Positions 44,594 to 53,634 of a stretch of 64,000 nucleotides of DNA are shown here, one piece after another. Positions within the stretch are counted from its first letter, which is position 1; every line of letters begins with the position of its first letter. The notes beneath the pieces were generated by a model. It was not told the DNA's origin, did not search any database, and saw only the letters and a list, made by a program, of their open reading frames with translations. The DNA is taken from contig CAWELH010000008.1 in the NCBI GenBank assembly GCA_963809925.1, forward strand, positions 682,001-746,000, read 5' to 3'. The position numbers were made by a program, and so were the translations under genes. This DNA comes from DASQZK01 sp963809925 (GTDB lineage: Bacteria; Bacteroidota; Bacteroidia; Bacteroidales; GCA-2748055).

Positions 44594-47320
44594 TTATTTT
44601 ACGGAATAGTTGTACAAAAAGTTATCATTATTGCCAACTATCAGGTTAAAGCGGTCTTTTAATCCGGGAAAGCTGCTAATGCTGAAGGCTGAAACACCAA
44701 GGAGTGGAAATCCCTGGTACAGTGAACCGTCATTGTTCAGCAGGTATATCCGGCCGGAATGGGCAACGACAATGCCGATCTTCTTGTCTCTGGCCGAAAA
44801 TTCGTAAATAACTGGCGGGGTGGAGATCGTTTCGGGATACGTTTCCCTGAACAGGACTTTTCCCTGTTCGTCGTATACAATAAGTGCGGGTCCGTCGGCA
44901 AAAATGAATTCCATTTTACCGTCACCGTTTATATCTTCAGGAACAAAGTAATGATCACGGCTCAGATGGGGATCAAAGAGTTTCGATACCTTCCCGTCAA
45001 AATAATAATACCAGACGGTTCCCGATGTATCGGAAGCTATGATGTGTGGCCTTGTCCCGCCTACAGGGAAAACCGGATTCCTGCCGGAGTGAAGGATGTC
45101 TTTTGAAGGTGTAACCCTCGCGGTGCCTCTCCGGTCAAGGATATACAGCCGGACCGCATCGCAAGCAATAACAAAGTCTTTTCCTCCCAGCCTGATATGC
45201 TTCACCGGCTGGTTTACAGGAGAATCGGAGCCTTCGAACTCCCATCCAGGGATGATCTTTCCTTCCTTGTCATACATGTAAATATTGTTATTCTCCGACG
45301 GAATACAGATCCGTAATGTCCCGTCATGATCATAATCGAAAAGTGATAACCCTGCTGAGGCAGGCTCTCTCAACGCAACAGGATAGCGTTCTACAGGATT
45401 ACCGTTGCGGTCGATCAGGTAAATATAGTGCTTCGTGTTAAACAGATACTGAAGTTTGCCGTTCCGGAAATAGTCGACCTGAAAGACCTCACCCTGTATG
45501 TCGCCGTCGGTCTTCTGTTTCCATATTATATTCCCTGTGTTGCTGATAAGGTAAATATTGTGTTTCAGGTCCTGTACAAAGATCTCCTTCTGACTGTTTG
45601 TATGATTGACCACCACGGCTGGTTTAAAGAGGGTAATTGTATCCAGCTTACTTTCCCACACCGTGTTCACGAGCTCTTTCACCTGGCTGCTGTAATGTGT
45701 GAAGAAACTGAAATAGTTGAGATCATCGGTGCTTGTACTCTGAAAGGTAACGGCGTCGATCTTTCTCCACTTCTCCTTATGCTTGTTTACCACCTTTGCT
45801 GCCTTTGGTAACAGCATTCCCGAAATACCTCCGTAATATTGGGAAGGATTTATATATACAAATAGATTTGAACGACTCGAAATATGATCCCTGATGGCGT
45901 TAAATCGCTCGTCATTTTCCAGGGTTTTACCCAGCATATTATCGTACATGAAGGATTTTAGCGTTTCCGGCGATTTTCCGAAAACCAGGTAATTACCTGA
46001 GTAACCGTAATAATCATACTCCCCTTTCTCATAAATGCGGCCAAAGAGCAGTCCGGGTAATCCCGAGAAAGGAGATTTATGCACCACGATCTTATGATGA
46101 CTGTCTATCTCCAGACTGGAAGAATACGTTTCCGGGCTGATGCCTTTTTCTTTCGCTGCCAGGTTTGTCCATGTTTCCATGATCTTCTCGCCCATGCCCC
46201 TCCCCTTCAGTCTGACAATAAAATATTTCTCATACTGCCCCGCACTTCTCATCACTACAACACTTCCAGCTTCTCCGTCCAGTATGGGTGTGATCCCTGC
46301 AAGAATATTTTCTGAATAGTTCTTGAGAATGTAGCTCAGTTTCCTGTCGCGAAGATCATACGATGAATACGATGAAATGTTTTGAAGGAAGAGGCCGGCA
46401 TCACTGAAGCCGCTCATACAAAAATATACTGTTCCGGAGGGTAATATTCCGGAAAATCCGAAGCCCACGGGATTCTGACCATGATACATGCGTATTGCTT
46501 CATGGAGGGAATCACCGGCTGAAGTAAAGCCGTTAAGTGTGAAATAATCGGGTCTGATTTCGAGATCAAGGGCAGACCAGCCGGCAAATTGCGAGATAAT
46601 ATTGGCAGTTCCGTTTTTGAATATGGTCTCCGCAAAACCACCAAGCTCATCGTAATTTACATATATGTTGGCCACGGCATCACTTCCGGCAGTACCTTTA
46701 AGCCGGGTCAGCCGATAGTTTTCTTCTAAGCCGTTCCCAGAACTCAACTGATCAACCGAAGATTCGGCGACCTTCAGTGAAGGGCTGATCACAAACAGAC
46801 CGTTGCTTTCGTAGAAGGCTATGCCTGACACGAGGGCACCCTCCTTAAAAGCTACATGGTAGATCATAACACTGCCATGCCGGTGTTTATTAATTTCAGT
46901 GTCGGAAGAGACAAGTTTCAGCACCTGCTCTGTTGCCTTCTTCATCGGCGTGCTGAGAACAAAGAGTGTGCTGTAGCCACTGTCGGCCCTGATCACAGAA
47001 AACACCATCTTCCCCTCCGTAAGTGCTTTGAAATCATCATACTTCCTCCCCAGGCTGTCAATCATCCGGATCTGCCTGTCAAGCCCGTCCATTGTATTGT
47101 AATCCTTGAATTCACTCCATATGTCGTTATGATTCCTCAGGGATGAGGCCAGCTGTCTGAATTCCTTCGTTTCCAAAAACATCACCACCCCAGACGGCAT
47201 TGCCCTGGTGGGATCAAGAATTTTTAATTTCTTTGCCCTTAACCACATCAATCCGTACACCACACCGGCAAGAATGAGGGCAAGAAGAACTATGGAAACA
47301 ATACGCCTGATCAATGTCAT
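44594..47320 (-). CDS. Membrane-anchored periplasmic protein with C-terminal propeller-like repeats
   Basis: 908 aa. One N-terminal transmembrane helix (IVSIVLLALILAGVVYGLMWL) anchors it in the inner membrane. The first 550 residues look like a DUF3352-type protein (VVMFLETKEFRQLASSL, GKMVFSVIRADSGYSTLFVL and a second similar half). The last 330 residues contain six or so blade-like repeats of the form NIYLISNTGNIIW, YIYLIDRNGNPV, NIYMYDKEGKIIPGW and RIYLLNNDGSLYQG, reminiscent of PQQ or integrin-type propellers, with two DxDxDG-like Ca loops (DYDHDGT and DINGDGKMEF). No specific function known. It leads a three-gene envelope operon. Confidence 0.68.
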   Translation of the reverse strand: MTLIRRIVSIVLLALILAGVVYGLMWLRAKKLKILDPTRAMPSGVVMFLETKEFRQLASSLRNHNDIWSEFKDYNTMDGLDRQIRMIDSLGRKYDDFKALTEGKMVFSVIRADSGYSTLFVLSTPMKKATEQVLKLVSSDTEINKHRHGSVMIYHVAFKEGALVSGIAFYESNGLFVISPSLKVAESSVDQLSSGNGLEENYRLTRLKGTAGSDAVANIYVNYDELGGFAETIFKNGTANIISQFAGWSALDLEIRPDYFTLNGFTSAGDSLHEAIRMYHGQNPVGFGFSGILPSGTVYFCMSGFSDAGLFLQNISSYSSYDLRDRKLSYILKNYSENILAGITPILDGEAGSVVVMRSAGQYEKYFIVRLKGRGMGEKIMETWTNLAAKEKGISPETYSSSLEIDSHHKIVVHKSPFSGLPGLLFGRIYEKGEYDYYGYSGNYLVFGKSPETLKSFMYDNMLGKTLENDERFNAIRDHISSRSNLFVYINPSQYYGGISGMLLPKAAKVVNKHKEKWRKIDAVTFQSTSTDDLNYFSFFTHYSSQVKELVNTVWESKLDTITLFKPAVVVNHTNSQKEIFVQDLKHNIYLISNTGNIIWKQKTDGDIQGEVFQVDYFRNGKLQYLFNTKHYIYLIDRNGNPVERYPVALREPASAGLSLFDYDHDGTLRICIPSENNNIYMYDKEGKIIPGWEFEGSDSPVNQPVKHIRLGGKDFVIACDAVRLYILDRRGTARVTPSKDILHSGRNPVFPVGGTRPHIIASDTSGTVWYYYFDGKVSKLFDPHLSRDHYFVPEDINGDGKMEFIFADGPALIVYDEQGKVLFRETYPETISTPPVIYEFSARDKKIGIVVAHSGRIYLLNNDGSLYQGFPLLGVSAFSISSFPGLKDRFNLIVGNNDNFLYNYSVK

Positions 47321-47437
47321 CTTAACATTTCCCGCTATTATTTTAATAGAATCTTGTACACACTTCTCATTAACATTACGAATTCACTAAATTTGTGAAT
47401 GTATCTGTTTATCCTTTGAAAATCCAAGTCAAAAATC

Positions 47438-47974
47438 ATGAAATATTCCGCCGCGCTGTTCATGGTAATGATCATGTTCCTTAAAGGATCGCAGAGAGCT
47501 TTCTCACAGTCCGTCACCATCTTAGATGAAGTAAGCCGTGAACCGGTCGAAAATGTTACCCTGTTCAATATGACCAGAAATATTGCAACTTTCTCAGGTC
47601 CTGACGGTATAGCAAATATCATCATTTTCAAAGACAATGACAGTATTATTTTTCAACACCCTTCGCTCAATGCCGCGGCATTTTTGAAAAAAGATCTTTC
47701 AGATAACCAACAGATATATCTTCCGAAACAGATCATCCGGATCGATGAATATGTCATTTCTGCCCCCAAAACAACGGAGAATACAGGGGATATCCTATAT
47801 ATGGCCTTTGTTCCCGATGCCGTTGATTTATCCGGGAACTTCAGCCCGTCGTCAGCCGACCTGCTGCTTTCCACCGGCAATATCACTGTTCAAAAATCGC
47901 AGGGCGGAGGCGGAAGTCCGGACATCCGGGCGCTTAGGAGAAAACGCAGCGACGATGATGTCAATAAATCATAG
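47438..47974 (+). pseudogene. Remnant of a TonB-dependent receptor N-terminus
   Basis: 178 codons. Signal peptide, then a carboxypeptidase-regulatory-like domain (VTILDEVSREPVENVTLFN), then the start of a TonB plug: DEYVISAPKT, SADLLLSTGNITVQKSQGGGGSPDIR. Real receptors continue with GFEANR and a VDGVR motif and then about 600 residues of plug and barrel; here the frame changes after SPDIR and stops within 15 codons, and no barrel follows. One nearby shift would restore a GL-EN segment, so a frameshift plus deletion is likely. The remnant ends directly before the Na/Pi transporter. Confidence 0.6.
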
Positions 47975-48017
47975 TTTCGCCGATATGATTATCTTAGTGT
48001 CAAATTCTGTTTGCCAG

Positions 48018-50138
48018 ATGCCGGTTAAAAAGATCCATCTCGTTCTGCTCCTTCTCCTCATGCTGTTCCCGGCGATGAGATTGTCCGGACAGCCTGAAAA
48101 GATTGTGCTGACAAAATCAGTGTTGGCCGGGTCGGCGACGTTCTCGGGTGACAACCAGCAGCAGAAAACGAAAACGGTATTAAAAGAATCCATTCGCGCA
48201 GTGGTAACCGACACTTCGGGTCATGCCCTTCCTGGTGTCCCCATACGCTTTGAGGTTCTTTCGGTTCCACACAATAGCAATGGTTTTTCTATTACTCCTG
48301 TCCAGGCATGGACCGACAGTATGGGAATCGCAGCTACCCGTGTCACCCTTGGCAACGAGCCGGGTGAATATACGATGATTGCAAGGGTAAGTGATAACCC
48401 GTTTTCAGAAATCCTTGTTTACCGTTTTACCGCTCTGAAAAAAAATTGGGTCTTTATGCTGCTGATCGGCCTGCTTGGTGGGCTGGGCCTCTTCCTCCTC
48501 GGTATGAACATGATGAGTGAAGGGATGCAGAAATCGGCCGGTGCCGGCCTCAGGACCATACTCGGCAACCTCACCCGCAACAGGTATCTTGCTCTTATTG
48601 TGGGAACCGTCGTAACGATGATCATCCAGAGCAGTAGTGCCACCACGGTGATGATGGTGGGTTTCGTCAATTCTGGATTAATGGCTTTCAGCCAGACTTT
48701 GGGTGTAATCCTGGGTGCGGCCATCGGAACAACGATCACCGCACAGCTAATCGCATTTAAATTCACCGACTATTCCTTACTTCTTGTTGCCATTGGTTTC
48801 GCTCTTTACGCTCTTTTCAGGAATGAAAAGACGAAGCACGTCGGCGAAGCGATCCTGGGTTTTGGAATTCTCTTTTACGGCATGCACATCATGTCGGATG
48901 CCATGGAGCCGCTACGTACCTTTGCTCCGGTGATTGACTTCATCGTTAAGCTGGAAAATCCGCTGACCGGAATCCTCATCGGCGCTGTTTTTACTGCCGT
49001 GATCCAAAGCAGCAGCGCCTTCATCGGCATCATGATCGTGCTGGCCTCACAGGGACTTCTCACCCTTGAAGCTGGGATTCCGCTCCTTCTCGGGGCTAAT
49101 ATCGGCACCTCCATCACCGCCATCCTGGCAGCCCTGAAAACCAACCGTGCAGCAAAACGGGTGGCTCTTGCCCATACTCTCTTCAAGGTCTTTGGTGTCT
49201 TGATTATCGTATGGTGGATTCCTGAATTCGCAAGGTTGGTAGAGTACATTTCACCCTCAAAAGAAGGGCAGGACAGCCTCAGCGTTCTCTCCTCCGAACT
49301 CCCAAGGCAGATCGCCAATGCTCACACCATCTTCAACGTCTTCGTCACCCTCGTCATCCTGCCCTTCCTGAATAAGATTTCCAGGTTTATCACTTATATC
49401 CTTCCCGACAAGGCGGTGAGCGAAACGACGCGAATGAAGACAAAGTACATCGGTGACCCGCACGCCATCCCTGCTTCGCTGGCCCTGAGCATGGCAAAGG
49501 AAGAGACTATCCATATGGCTCACATAACACTGGACATGGTGAACAACTACATCAGTCCCTTTATCCTCAACGAAAAACCGGATGTTGACTGGATGACCAG
49601 TAAGGAGGAGGAAGTCGACTTTCTACGCGACAGCATCAATAACTATCTTATCGAAGTTACATCATCGCGTCTGGAAAAAAACCGTTCCAATGAGGCCTTT
49701 GAGATCATGTATACCGTCAAGGAACTGGAACAGATTGCCGATCTGATCAGCAAGGGATACCTCGATAAGGCCGTTGAATGGGCAGAAAATAAGCAGGAGT
49801 TTTCCGATGAAGGGAAAAAAGAACTAAGCGATTACCATTTGCAGGTGATCAAGCAGATCTCACGGGCCATTGAAGTGTTCAGGGAATTCAACCTTGAAAA
49901 GGCTCTTCACATGAAGGAAAAGCATCATAAATACCGCGGCTACGTTATGGAGCTCGAAAAAAACCATTACCAGCGTCTGATAGACTCGGTGGAAAAATCG
50001 GTGAAGACCAGCAAAATTCATCTCGAGGTTATGTCGCTCCTGTCGACCGTCTATTCCCATGCCACAAATATTGGTCGCATCATTCTGAAATGGTCGGGCA
50101 AATATGAATCAAATGATGAAGAATCATGGAGCACATAG
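48018..50138 (+). CDS. Na/Pi cotransporter family protein with N-terminal Ig-like domain and PhoU-like C-terminus
   Basis: 706 aa from MPVKKIHLVL. A signal peptide or first membrane segment, then an Ig-like/Big_1-type domain at about residues 50-137 (AVVTDTSGHALPGVPIRFEV and WTDSMGIAATRVTLGNEPGEY) in the periplasm. Then a PNaS membrane core with the two QSSSA repeats at 204-208 and 330-334, and a helical PhoU-like cytoplasmic end (VDFLRDSINNYLIEVTSSRL). Such carriers move phosphate or relatives with sodium. Longer in-frame upstream starts exist but are not preceded by a signal peptide. It overlaps ung by 13 bp. Confidence 0.85.
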   Translation: MPVKKIHLVLLLLLMLFPAMRLSGQPEKIVLTKSVLAGSATFSGDNQQQKTKTVLKESIRAVVTDTSGHALPGVPIRFEVLSVPHNSNGFSITPVQAWTDSMGIAATRVTLGNEPGEYTMIARVSDNPFSEILVYRFTALKKNWVFMLLIGLLGGLGLFLLGMNMMSEGMQKSAGAGLRTILGNLTRNRYLALIVGTVVTMIIQSSSATTVMMVGFVNSGLMAFSQTLGVILGAAIGTTITAQLIAFKFTDYSLLLVAIGFALYALFRNEKTKHVGEAILGFGILFYGMHIMSDAMEPLRTFAPVIDFIVKLENPLTGILIGAVFTAVIQSSSAFIGIMIVLASQGLLTLEAGIPLLLGANIGTSITAILAALKTNRAAKRVALAHTLFKVFGVLIIVWWIPEFARLVEYISPSKEGQDSLSVLSSELPRQIANAHTIFNVFVTLVILPFLNKISRFITYILPDKAVSETTRMKTKYIGDPHAIPASLALSMAKEETIHMAHITLDMVNNYISPFILNEKPDVDWMTSKEEEVDFLRDSINNYLIEVTSSRLEKNRSNEAFEIMYTVKELEQIADLISKGYLDKAVEWAENKQEFSDEGKKELSDYHLQVIKQISRAIEVFREFNLEKALHMKEKHHKYRGYVMELEKNHYQRLIDSVEKSVKTSKIHLEVMSLLSTVYSHATNIGRIILKWSGKYESNDEESWST

Positions 50139-50815
50139 ATCCCAACATTCACGAAAGCTGGAAGCGTATTCTCCTGGACGAATTCAATAATCCGTATTTT
50201 TATGCTCTGAAGGAATTTCTGGTGGAGGAGAAAAGGGGACATACCGTCTATCCACCGGGACCATTGATCTTCAATGCATTCAATCAGACGCCATGGGATG
50301 GGGTGAGGGTTGTGATCATCGGGCAGGATCCGTACCACGGTCCTGGTCAGGCGCATGGTTTGTGCTTCTCCGTTCCTGAAGGTATCAATCCACCGCCTTC
50401 GCTGGTAAACATTTTCAAGGAAATCAAAAGTGATCTCGGACTGGACATCCCCTCACACGGCAATCTCGAATACTGGGCCATGCAGGGGGTGTTCCTGCTC
50501 AATGCCACGCTCACTGTGCGGGCAAACCAGGCAGGTTCCCATCAGGGCAAGGGCTGGGAAACCTTCACCGATGCCGTGATCAGAAACCTCTCTGATGGAA
50601 GAGAGAATCTGGTCTTCCTTCTATGGGGCCGCTTTGCACAAAATAAAAGCAGCCTGATTGACGATACAAAACATCATATCCTGATGGCTGCTCACCCGTC
50701 TCCTTTCTCCGCCTATAACGGCTTCTTCGGATGCCGCCATTTTTCCAGGACCAACGAATTTCTTACAGAAAAGGGATTCGGACCGATCGACTGGAGAATT
50801 CCGGATGTGCTTTGA
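50126..50815 (+). CDS. ung: Uracil-DNA glycosylase
   Basis: Family 1 UNG, removes uracil from DNA to start base excision repair. The water-activating loop GQDPYHGPGQAHGLCFSVP, LLNATLTVR, LLWGRFAQNK and the DNA-intercalation loop HPSPFSAYNGFFGCRHF are complete. 229 aa. Its start lies within the last four codons of the transporter gene, so expression is coupled even though functions are unrelated. Confidence 0.97.
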   Translation: MEHIDPNIHESWKRILLDEFNNPYFYALKEFLVEEKRGHTVYPPGPLIFNAFNQTPWDGVRVVIIGQDPYHGPGQAHGLCFSVPEGINPPPSLVNIFKEIKSDLGLDIPSHGNLEYWAMQGVFLLNATLTVRANQAGSHQGKGWETFTDAVIRNLSDGRENLVFLLWGRFAQNKSSLIDDTKHHILMAAHPSPFSAYNGFFGCRHFSRTNEFLTEKGFGPIDWRIPDVL

Positions 50816-50956
50816 GGGAATGGGGATGTACTTCCTTTCCATGAATGTAATTTTAGAGACACCTCTGTATAGCACACCAGTAAAGCCAGCGTATTTTCGC
50901 CGTAAATTTAGACCTTATTTATTCCGGCTTATTCAGAAGGTATCATGTTAATGGAT

Positions 50957-50964
50957 TAATTTTG
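50957..50964 (+). promoter_or_regulatory. -7 element TAATTTTG for the FGE-type lipoprotein
   Basis: Exact TAnnTTTG match, 33 bp before the first ATG (50998). A GGAGG at 50989-50993 is well placed for the second ATG at 51001, making that the likelier start. Confidence 0.6.
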
Positions 50965-50997
50965 TTTCTTACTTAGAAAACAAGAACACGGAGGCTC

Positions 50998-51870
50998 ATG
51001 ATGTATCGCCCTTTAGCAGTATTTGTCCTCATTATCGCAATGCTGGCTTCATGTAAGAGCAAGACTGATCCCGGGCTAAGCACTCCGGAAGGTATGGCAT
51101 ACATTGAAGGCGGAATGGCAACCATTGGATCTGATGACGGCCCTCCTAATGAGCGTCCCGAATTCAGGTTCCGGATACATTCGTTTTACATGGATGTCCA
51201 TCCCGTTACCGTTGCGGAATTCAGAGTGTTTGTAGAAAAAACGGGATATAAGACGTACGCTGAAAAATTCGGTAATTCCGAAGTTTACAACTTCGACGAA
51301 ATGCGCTGGGAACTTGTGGATAGTGCCAACTGGCAGTTTCCGCTGGGACCGGGGCAACCGGAAGCCAGCGATGATACTCCTGTGACCCATGTAAGCTGGT
51401 ACGATGCTAAGGCTTATGCAAGCTGGGCTGGAAAGAGGCTGCCAACCGAATTTGAGTGGGAATACGCATCACGAAGGGGAAATCCAACGGACCAACGATA
51501 TACGTGGGGAAATGAATTGGTTGACAAGGCTGGCTACCATGCCAATGTGTGGGAAGGAACATTTCCTGGTAAAAACCTCGGGCTGGACGGTTTTATCCTT
51601 ACATCTCCGGTAGGTTACTTTGGAAAAAATAAATCGGGGCTGACCGATATGGGCGGTAATGTATGGGAATGGTGCCGGGATACCTATGCTGCCTACCAGC
51701 ATTCTCCGGCTGTCATCCCGGTAAATGAAGAGAACAAGGTACTGCGTGGCGGTTCTTTTATGTGCGATTCCTCATTCTGTCACGGTTACCTGGTCACTCA
51801 CCGGAATTTCACCACCGCCGAATCGAGCTTTTTCCACACAGGATTCCGATGTGTCAAAGATGTTAGTTGA
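50998..51870 (+). CDS. FGE/SUMF1-family lipoprotein with intact active-site cysteines
   Basis: 290 aa (289 if the second ATG is used). Lipobox MLASC at Cys19 predicts a lipoprotein. The FGE-sulfatase fold is clear: MAYIEGGMATIGSD, FYMDVHPVTVAEFRVFVEKTGY, PVTHVSWYDAKAYASWAGKRLPTEFEWEYA, DMGGNVWEWCRD and LRGGSFMC. The paired cysteines Cys256 and Cys261 (GGSFMCDSSFC) have the exact spacing of the Cu-binding pair in sulfatase-activating enzymes, unlike GldK. Thus it may be an active formylglycine- or hydroxylation-type enzyme outside the cytoplasm. No sulfatase gene is nearby. Confidence 0.87.
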   Translation: MMYRPLAVFVLIIAMLASCKSKTDPGLSTPEGMAYIEGGMATIGSDDGPPNERPEFRFRIHSFYMDVHPVTVAEFRVFVEKTGYKTYAEKFGNSEVYNFDEMRWELVDSANWQFPLGPGQPEASDDTPVTHVSWYDAKAYASWAGKRLPTEFEWEYASRRGNPTDQRYTWGNELVDKAGYHANVWEGTFPGKNLGLDGFILTSPVGYFGKNKSGLTDMGGNVWEWCRDTYAAYQHSPAVIPVNEENKVLRGGSFMCDSSFCHGYLVTHRNFTTAESSFFHTGFRCVKDVS

Positions 51871-52184
51871 GATTCAGGTTGAAACCTTGGGGCTTGCATT
51901 GGGATTGATCGTTACATGCTGGAAGATGTCTCTAATGTAGAAATTTAGATCTTACAAGTTACGATTCGTAAGTGAATACCGATTCCTCCGGCAGGCTCAG
52001 GGACCGCGTTCTCAGTACTCCTTAGTGGGATTTGTCGTTTCGACTACGCTCAACGACCCTTTTATATTTTCATGCAGACCACCCAGTCCGTCAGGACTCT
52101 GGTGAGAGTAGCAGAAGTACGTAGCTGAAGGGAATTTTCAATTTGTACGAAACGTTTACGAAGAACAGCTTTTGAGATATCCGC
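51871..52184. other. Intergenic stretch with dispersed hairpin motifs
   Basis: 314 bp between convergent genes. It holds CAGGCTCAGGGACCG near 51992 and the hairpin at 52034-52057; the same pair occurs in the 36 kb region. Nothing else recognised. Confidence 0.5.
52034..52057. repeat. Hairpin GTCGTT/AACGAC, copy 2
   Basis: Same 6-bp arms as at 36138-36161, with loop TCGACTACGCTC. Flanked by a T-rich stretch, so it could also act as a terminator between the convergent FGE and ferredoxin genes. Confidence 0.6.
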
Positions 52185-53057
52185 TTACGACGCACCGGAT
52201 ACCGACAACACGATTTCTTCAATAGGTACGTTTCGTCCTGCCATCCCGGCGGCTAACCTGACCATTTGCACCAGGCTTCCACAGCATGGGACTTCCATCC
52301 TAACTACGGTTATGGTCTTTACCCTGGCATCGGTGATGAGACGTTTCAGCTTTTCCAGATAGATATCTTTGCCCTGGTCGAGCTTCGGACAAGCGATGAT
52401 CAGCTTCCGGTTACGCAGGAACTTTGCATGAAAATTTCCGGCTGCAAAGGCTGTGCAATCCGCTGCTACCAAGAGATCCGACTCAAAAAAATAGCTTGCT
52501 GCCGGATTGATCAGATGAAGCTGGATCGGCCAGTGAGTAAGTTCTGAGGAATTCATTTCCGTCACCGGGGCAACAGAACCTGATGCAGAAAACTCCGCTG
52601 AACGGGAGCCCGGACAGGAATGGCCAGAGTGCGCTGTGGCAGCCACGCTGAATGTTGCAGCCACCGGCGCCAGCTGATGCACCGCCTCAATGACCTCCGA
52701 GGGATGAAAGGATAGCTCATCGTTGTGCTCCCATAGATAATTCACCCCCTCCTTCAGAAATCCTTTTTCGTTATGATCTTTCAGGTGCTTAAGATGAGCT
52801 GTAACCACGTTTTTACCTTTCACCACCATTGCTGCCATCACCCGTTTTTCATCATAGGGCTCTGCTTCCCGTGTCTCGATTCGTAATGCATCTTCCGGAC
52901 AATGTCCGGTGCATGCCCCAAGTCCGTCGCACATCAGATCACTTACCAGCACAGCCTTCCCGTCGATAATCTGCAGGGCACCCTCGTGGCAGTTTGGGAT
53001 GCAGTTACCGCATCCGTTACATTTCTCCTCGTCTATTTCAATGATGTCACGTTTCAT
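52185..53057 (-). CDS. 4Fe-4S ferredoxin-type protein
   Basis: 290 aa. Two [4Fe-4S] clusters at the N-terminus: CNGCGNCIPNC and CDGLGACTGHC, i.e. CxxCxxCxxxC and a second set with one longer gap. The middle is a low-complexity linker containing HSGHSCPGS. The C-terminal 110 residues (DLLVAADCTAFAAGNFH, LIIACPKLDQGKDIYLEKL, VVRMEVPCCGSLVQM) have further cysteines that could bind a cofactor. Such proteins are common in anaerobes and are thought to act in redox sensing or electron transfer; no reaction is proven. The Rrf2 regulator gene lies 164 bp upstream on the same strand. Confidence 0.85.
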   Translation of the reverse strand: MKRDIIEIDEEKCNGCGNCIPNCHEGALQIIDGKAVLVSDLMCDGLGACTGHCPEDALRIETREAEPYDEKRVMAAMVVKGKNVVTAHLKHLKDHNEKGFLKEGVNYLWEHNDELSFHPSEVIEAVHQLAPVAATFSVAATAHSGHSCPGSRSAEFSASGSVAPVTEMNSSELTHWPIQLHLINPAASYFFESDLLVAADCTAFAAGNFHAKFLRNRKLIIACPKLDQGKDIYLEKLKRLITDARVKTITVVRMEVPCCGSLVQMVRLAAGMAGRNVPIEEIVLSVSGAS

Positions 53058-53107
53058 ATCTTTCTATCAAAAATTTAATTCCGTGTCTCCAACTATTGTT
53101 TCAGTGT

Positions 53108-53137
53108 AAATCTTAAATATCTAATTAGTAAAGATTT
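53108..53137. promoter_or_regulatory. Candidate operator before the ferredoxin gene
   Basis: AAATCTT (53108-53114) and AAGATTT (53131-53137) form a 7-bp inverted repeat with a 16-bp AT-rich spacer, in the gap between the Rrf2 gene and the ferredoxin gene. A plausible Rrf2-family site, but AT-rich chance cannot be excluded. Confidence 0.35.
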
Positions 53138-53221
53138 ATATATTTATTGTATTTCGGTATTTGATTACTCTAATATGAATAAAATTTTTTTACCGGCCAA
53201 CTATTTTTCGGTAGTATTTGG

Positions 53222-53620
53222 TTAAAGGTATTCGGAGATTTTTTGTTTATCCAGATAATCGCGGAATTCCACGGTCATTTTCGTCATCACATTGTTCATG
53301 ATGCATTTTTCGAACGGACAAACCTGTTTGTCCATAGGGCAGCTGGGCATATCGACTTTTCCTTCGATCGCCTCATAGATGCTAAGAAATGAGATGTCCT
53401 CTGCCCTCTTTACCAGCCGGAATCCCCCGTTAGGTCCACGACGCGAGGCAATGAAATTCTCTTTCACCAGGCGTTGCAAGACCTTGGCTACGTGATGTTT
53501 CGATGTCCCTGTGAGTTCGGAAATCCTGATCACATTGATGGATTCCGGTGCCTTCGCGATGAGGATCATACTGTGAATCCCGATGGATGCCGCTTCTGAC
53601 AAGGATACTATTCTGGACAT
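53222..53620 (-). CDS. Rrf2 family transcriptional regulator
   Basis: 132 aa winged-helix regulator (IRISELTGTSKHHVAKVLQRLVKENFIASRRGPNGGF). Three cysteines, Cys94, Cys101 and Cys106, in SCPMDKQVCPFEKC could hold an Fe-S cluster as in IscR and NsrR; their spacing is C-x6-C-x4-C. It probably senses redox, NO or Fe-S status. It lies just upstream of the ferredoxin gene on the same strand, the likely target, and an inverted repeat sits 15 bp before its own start. Confidence 0.9.
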   Translation of the reverse strand: MSRIVSLSEAASIGIHSMILIAKAPESINVIRISELTGTSKHHVAKVLQRLVKENFIASRRGPNGGFRLVKRAEDISFLSIYEAIEGKVDMPSCPMDKQVCPFEKCIMNNVMTKMTVEFRDYLDKQKISEYL

Positions 53621-53634
53621 GATGAGGGTATTAA

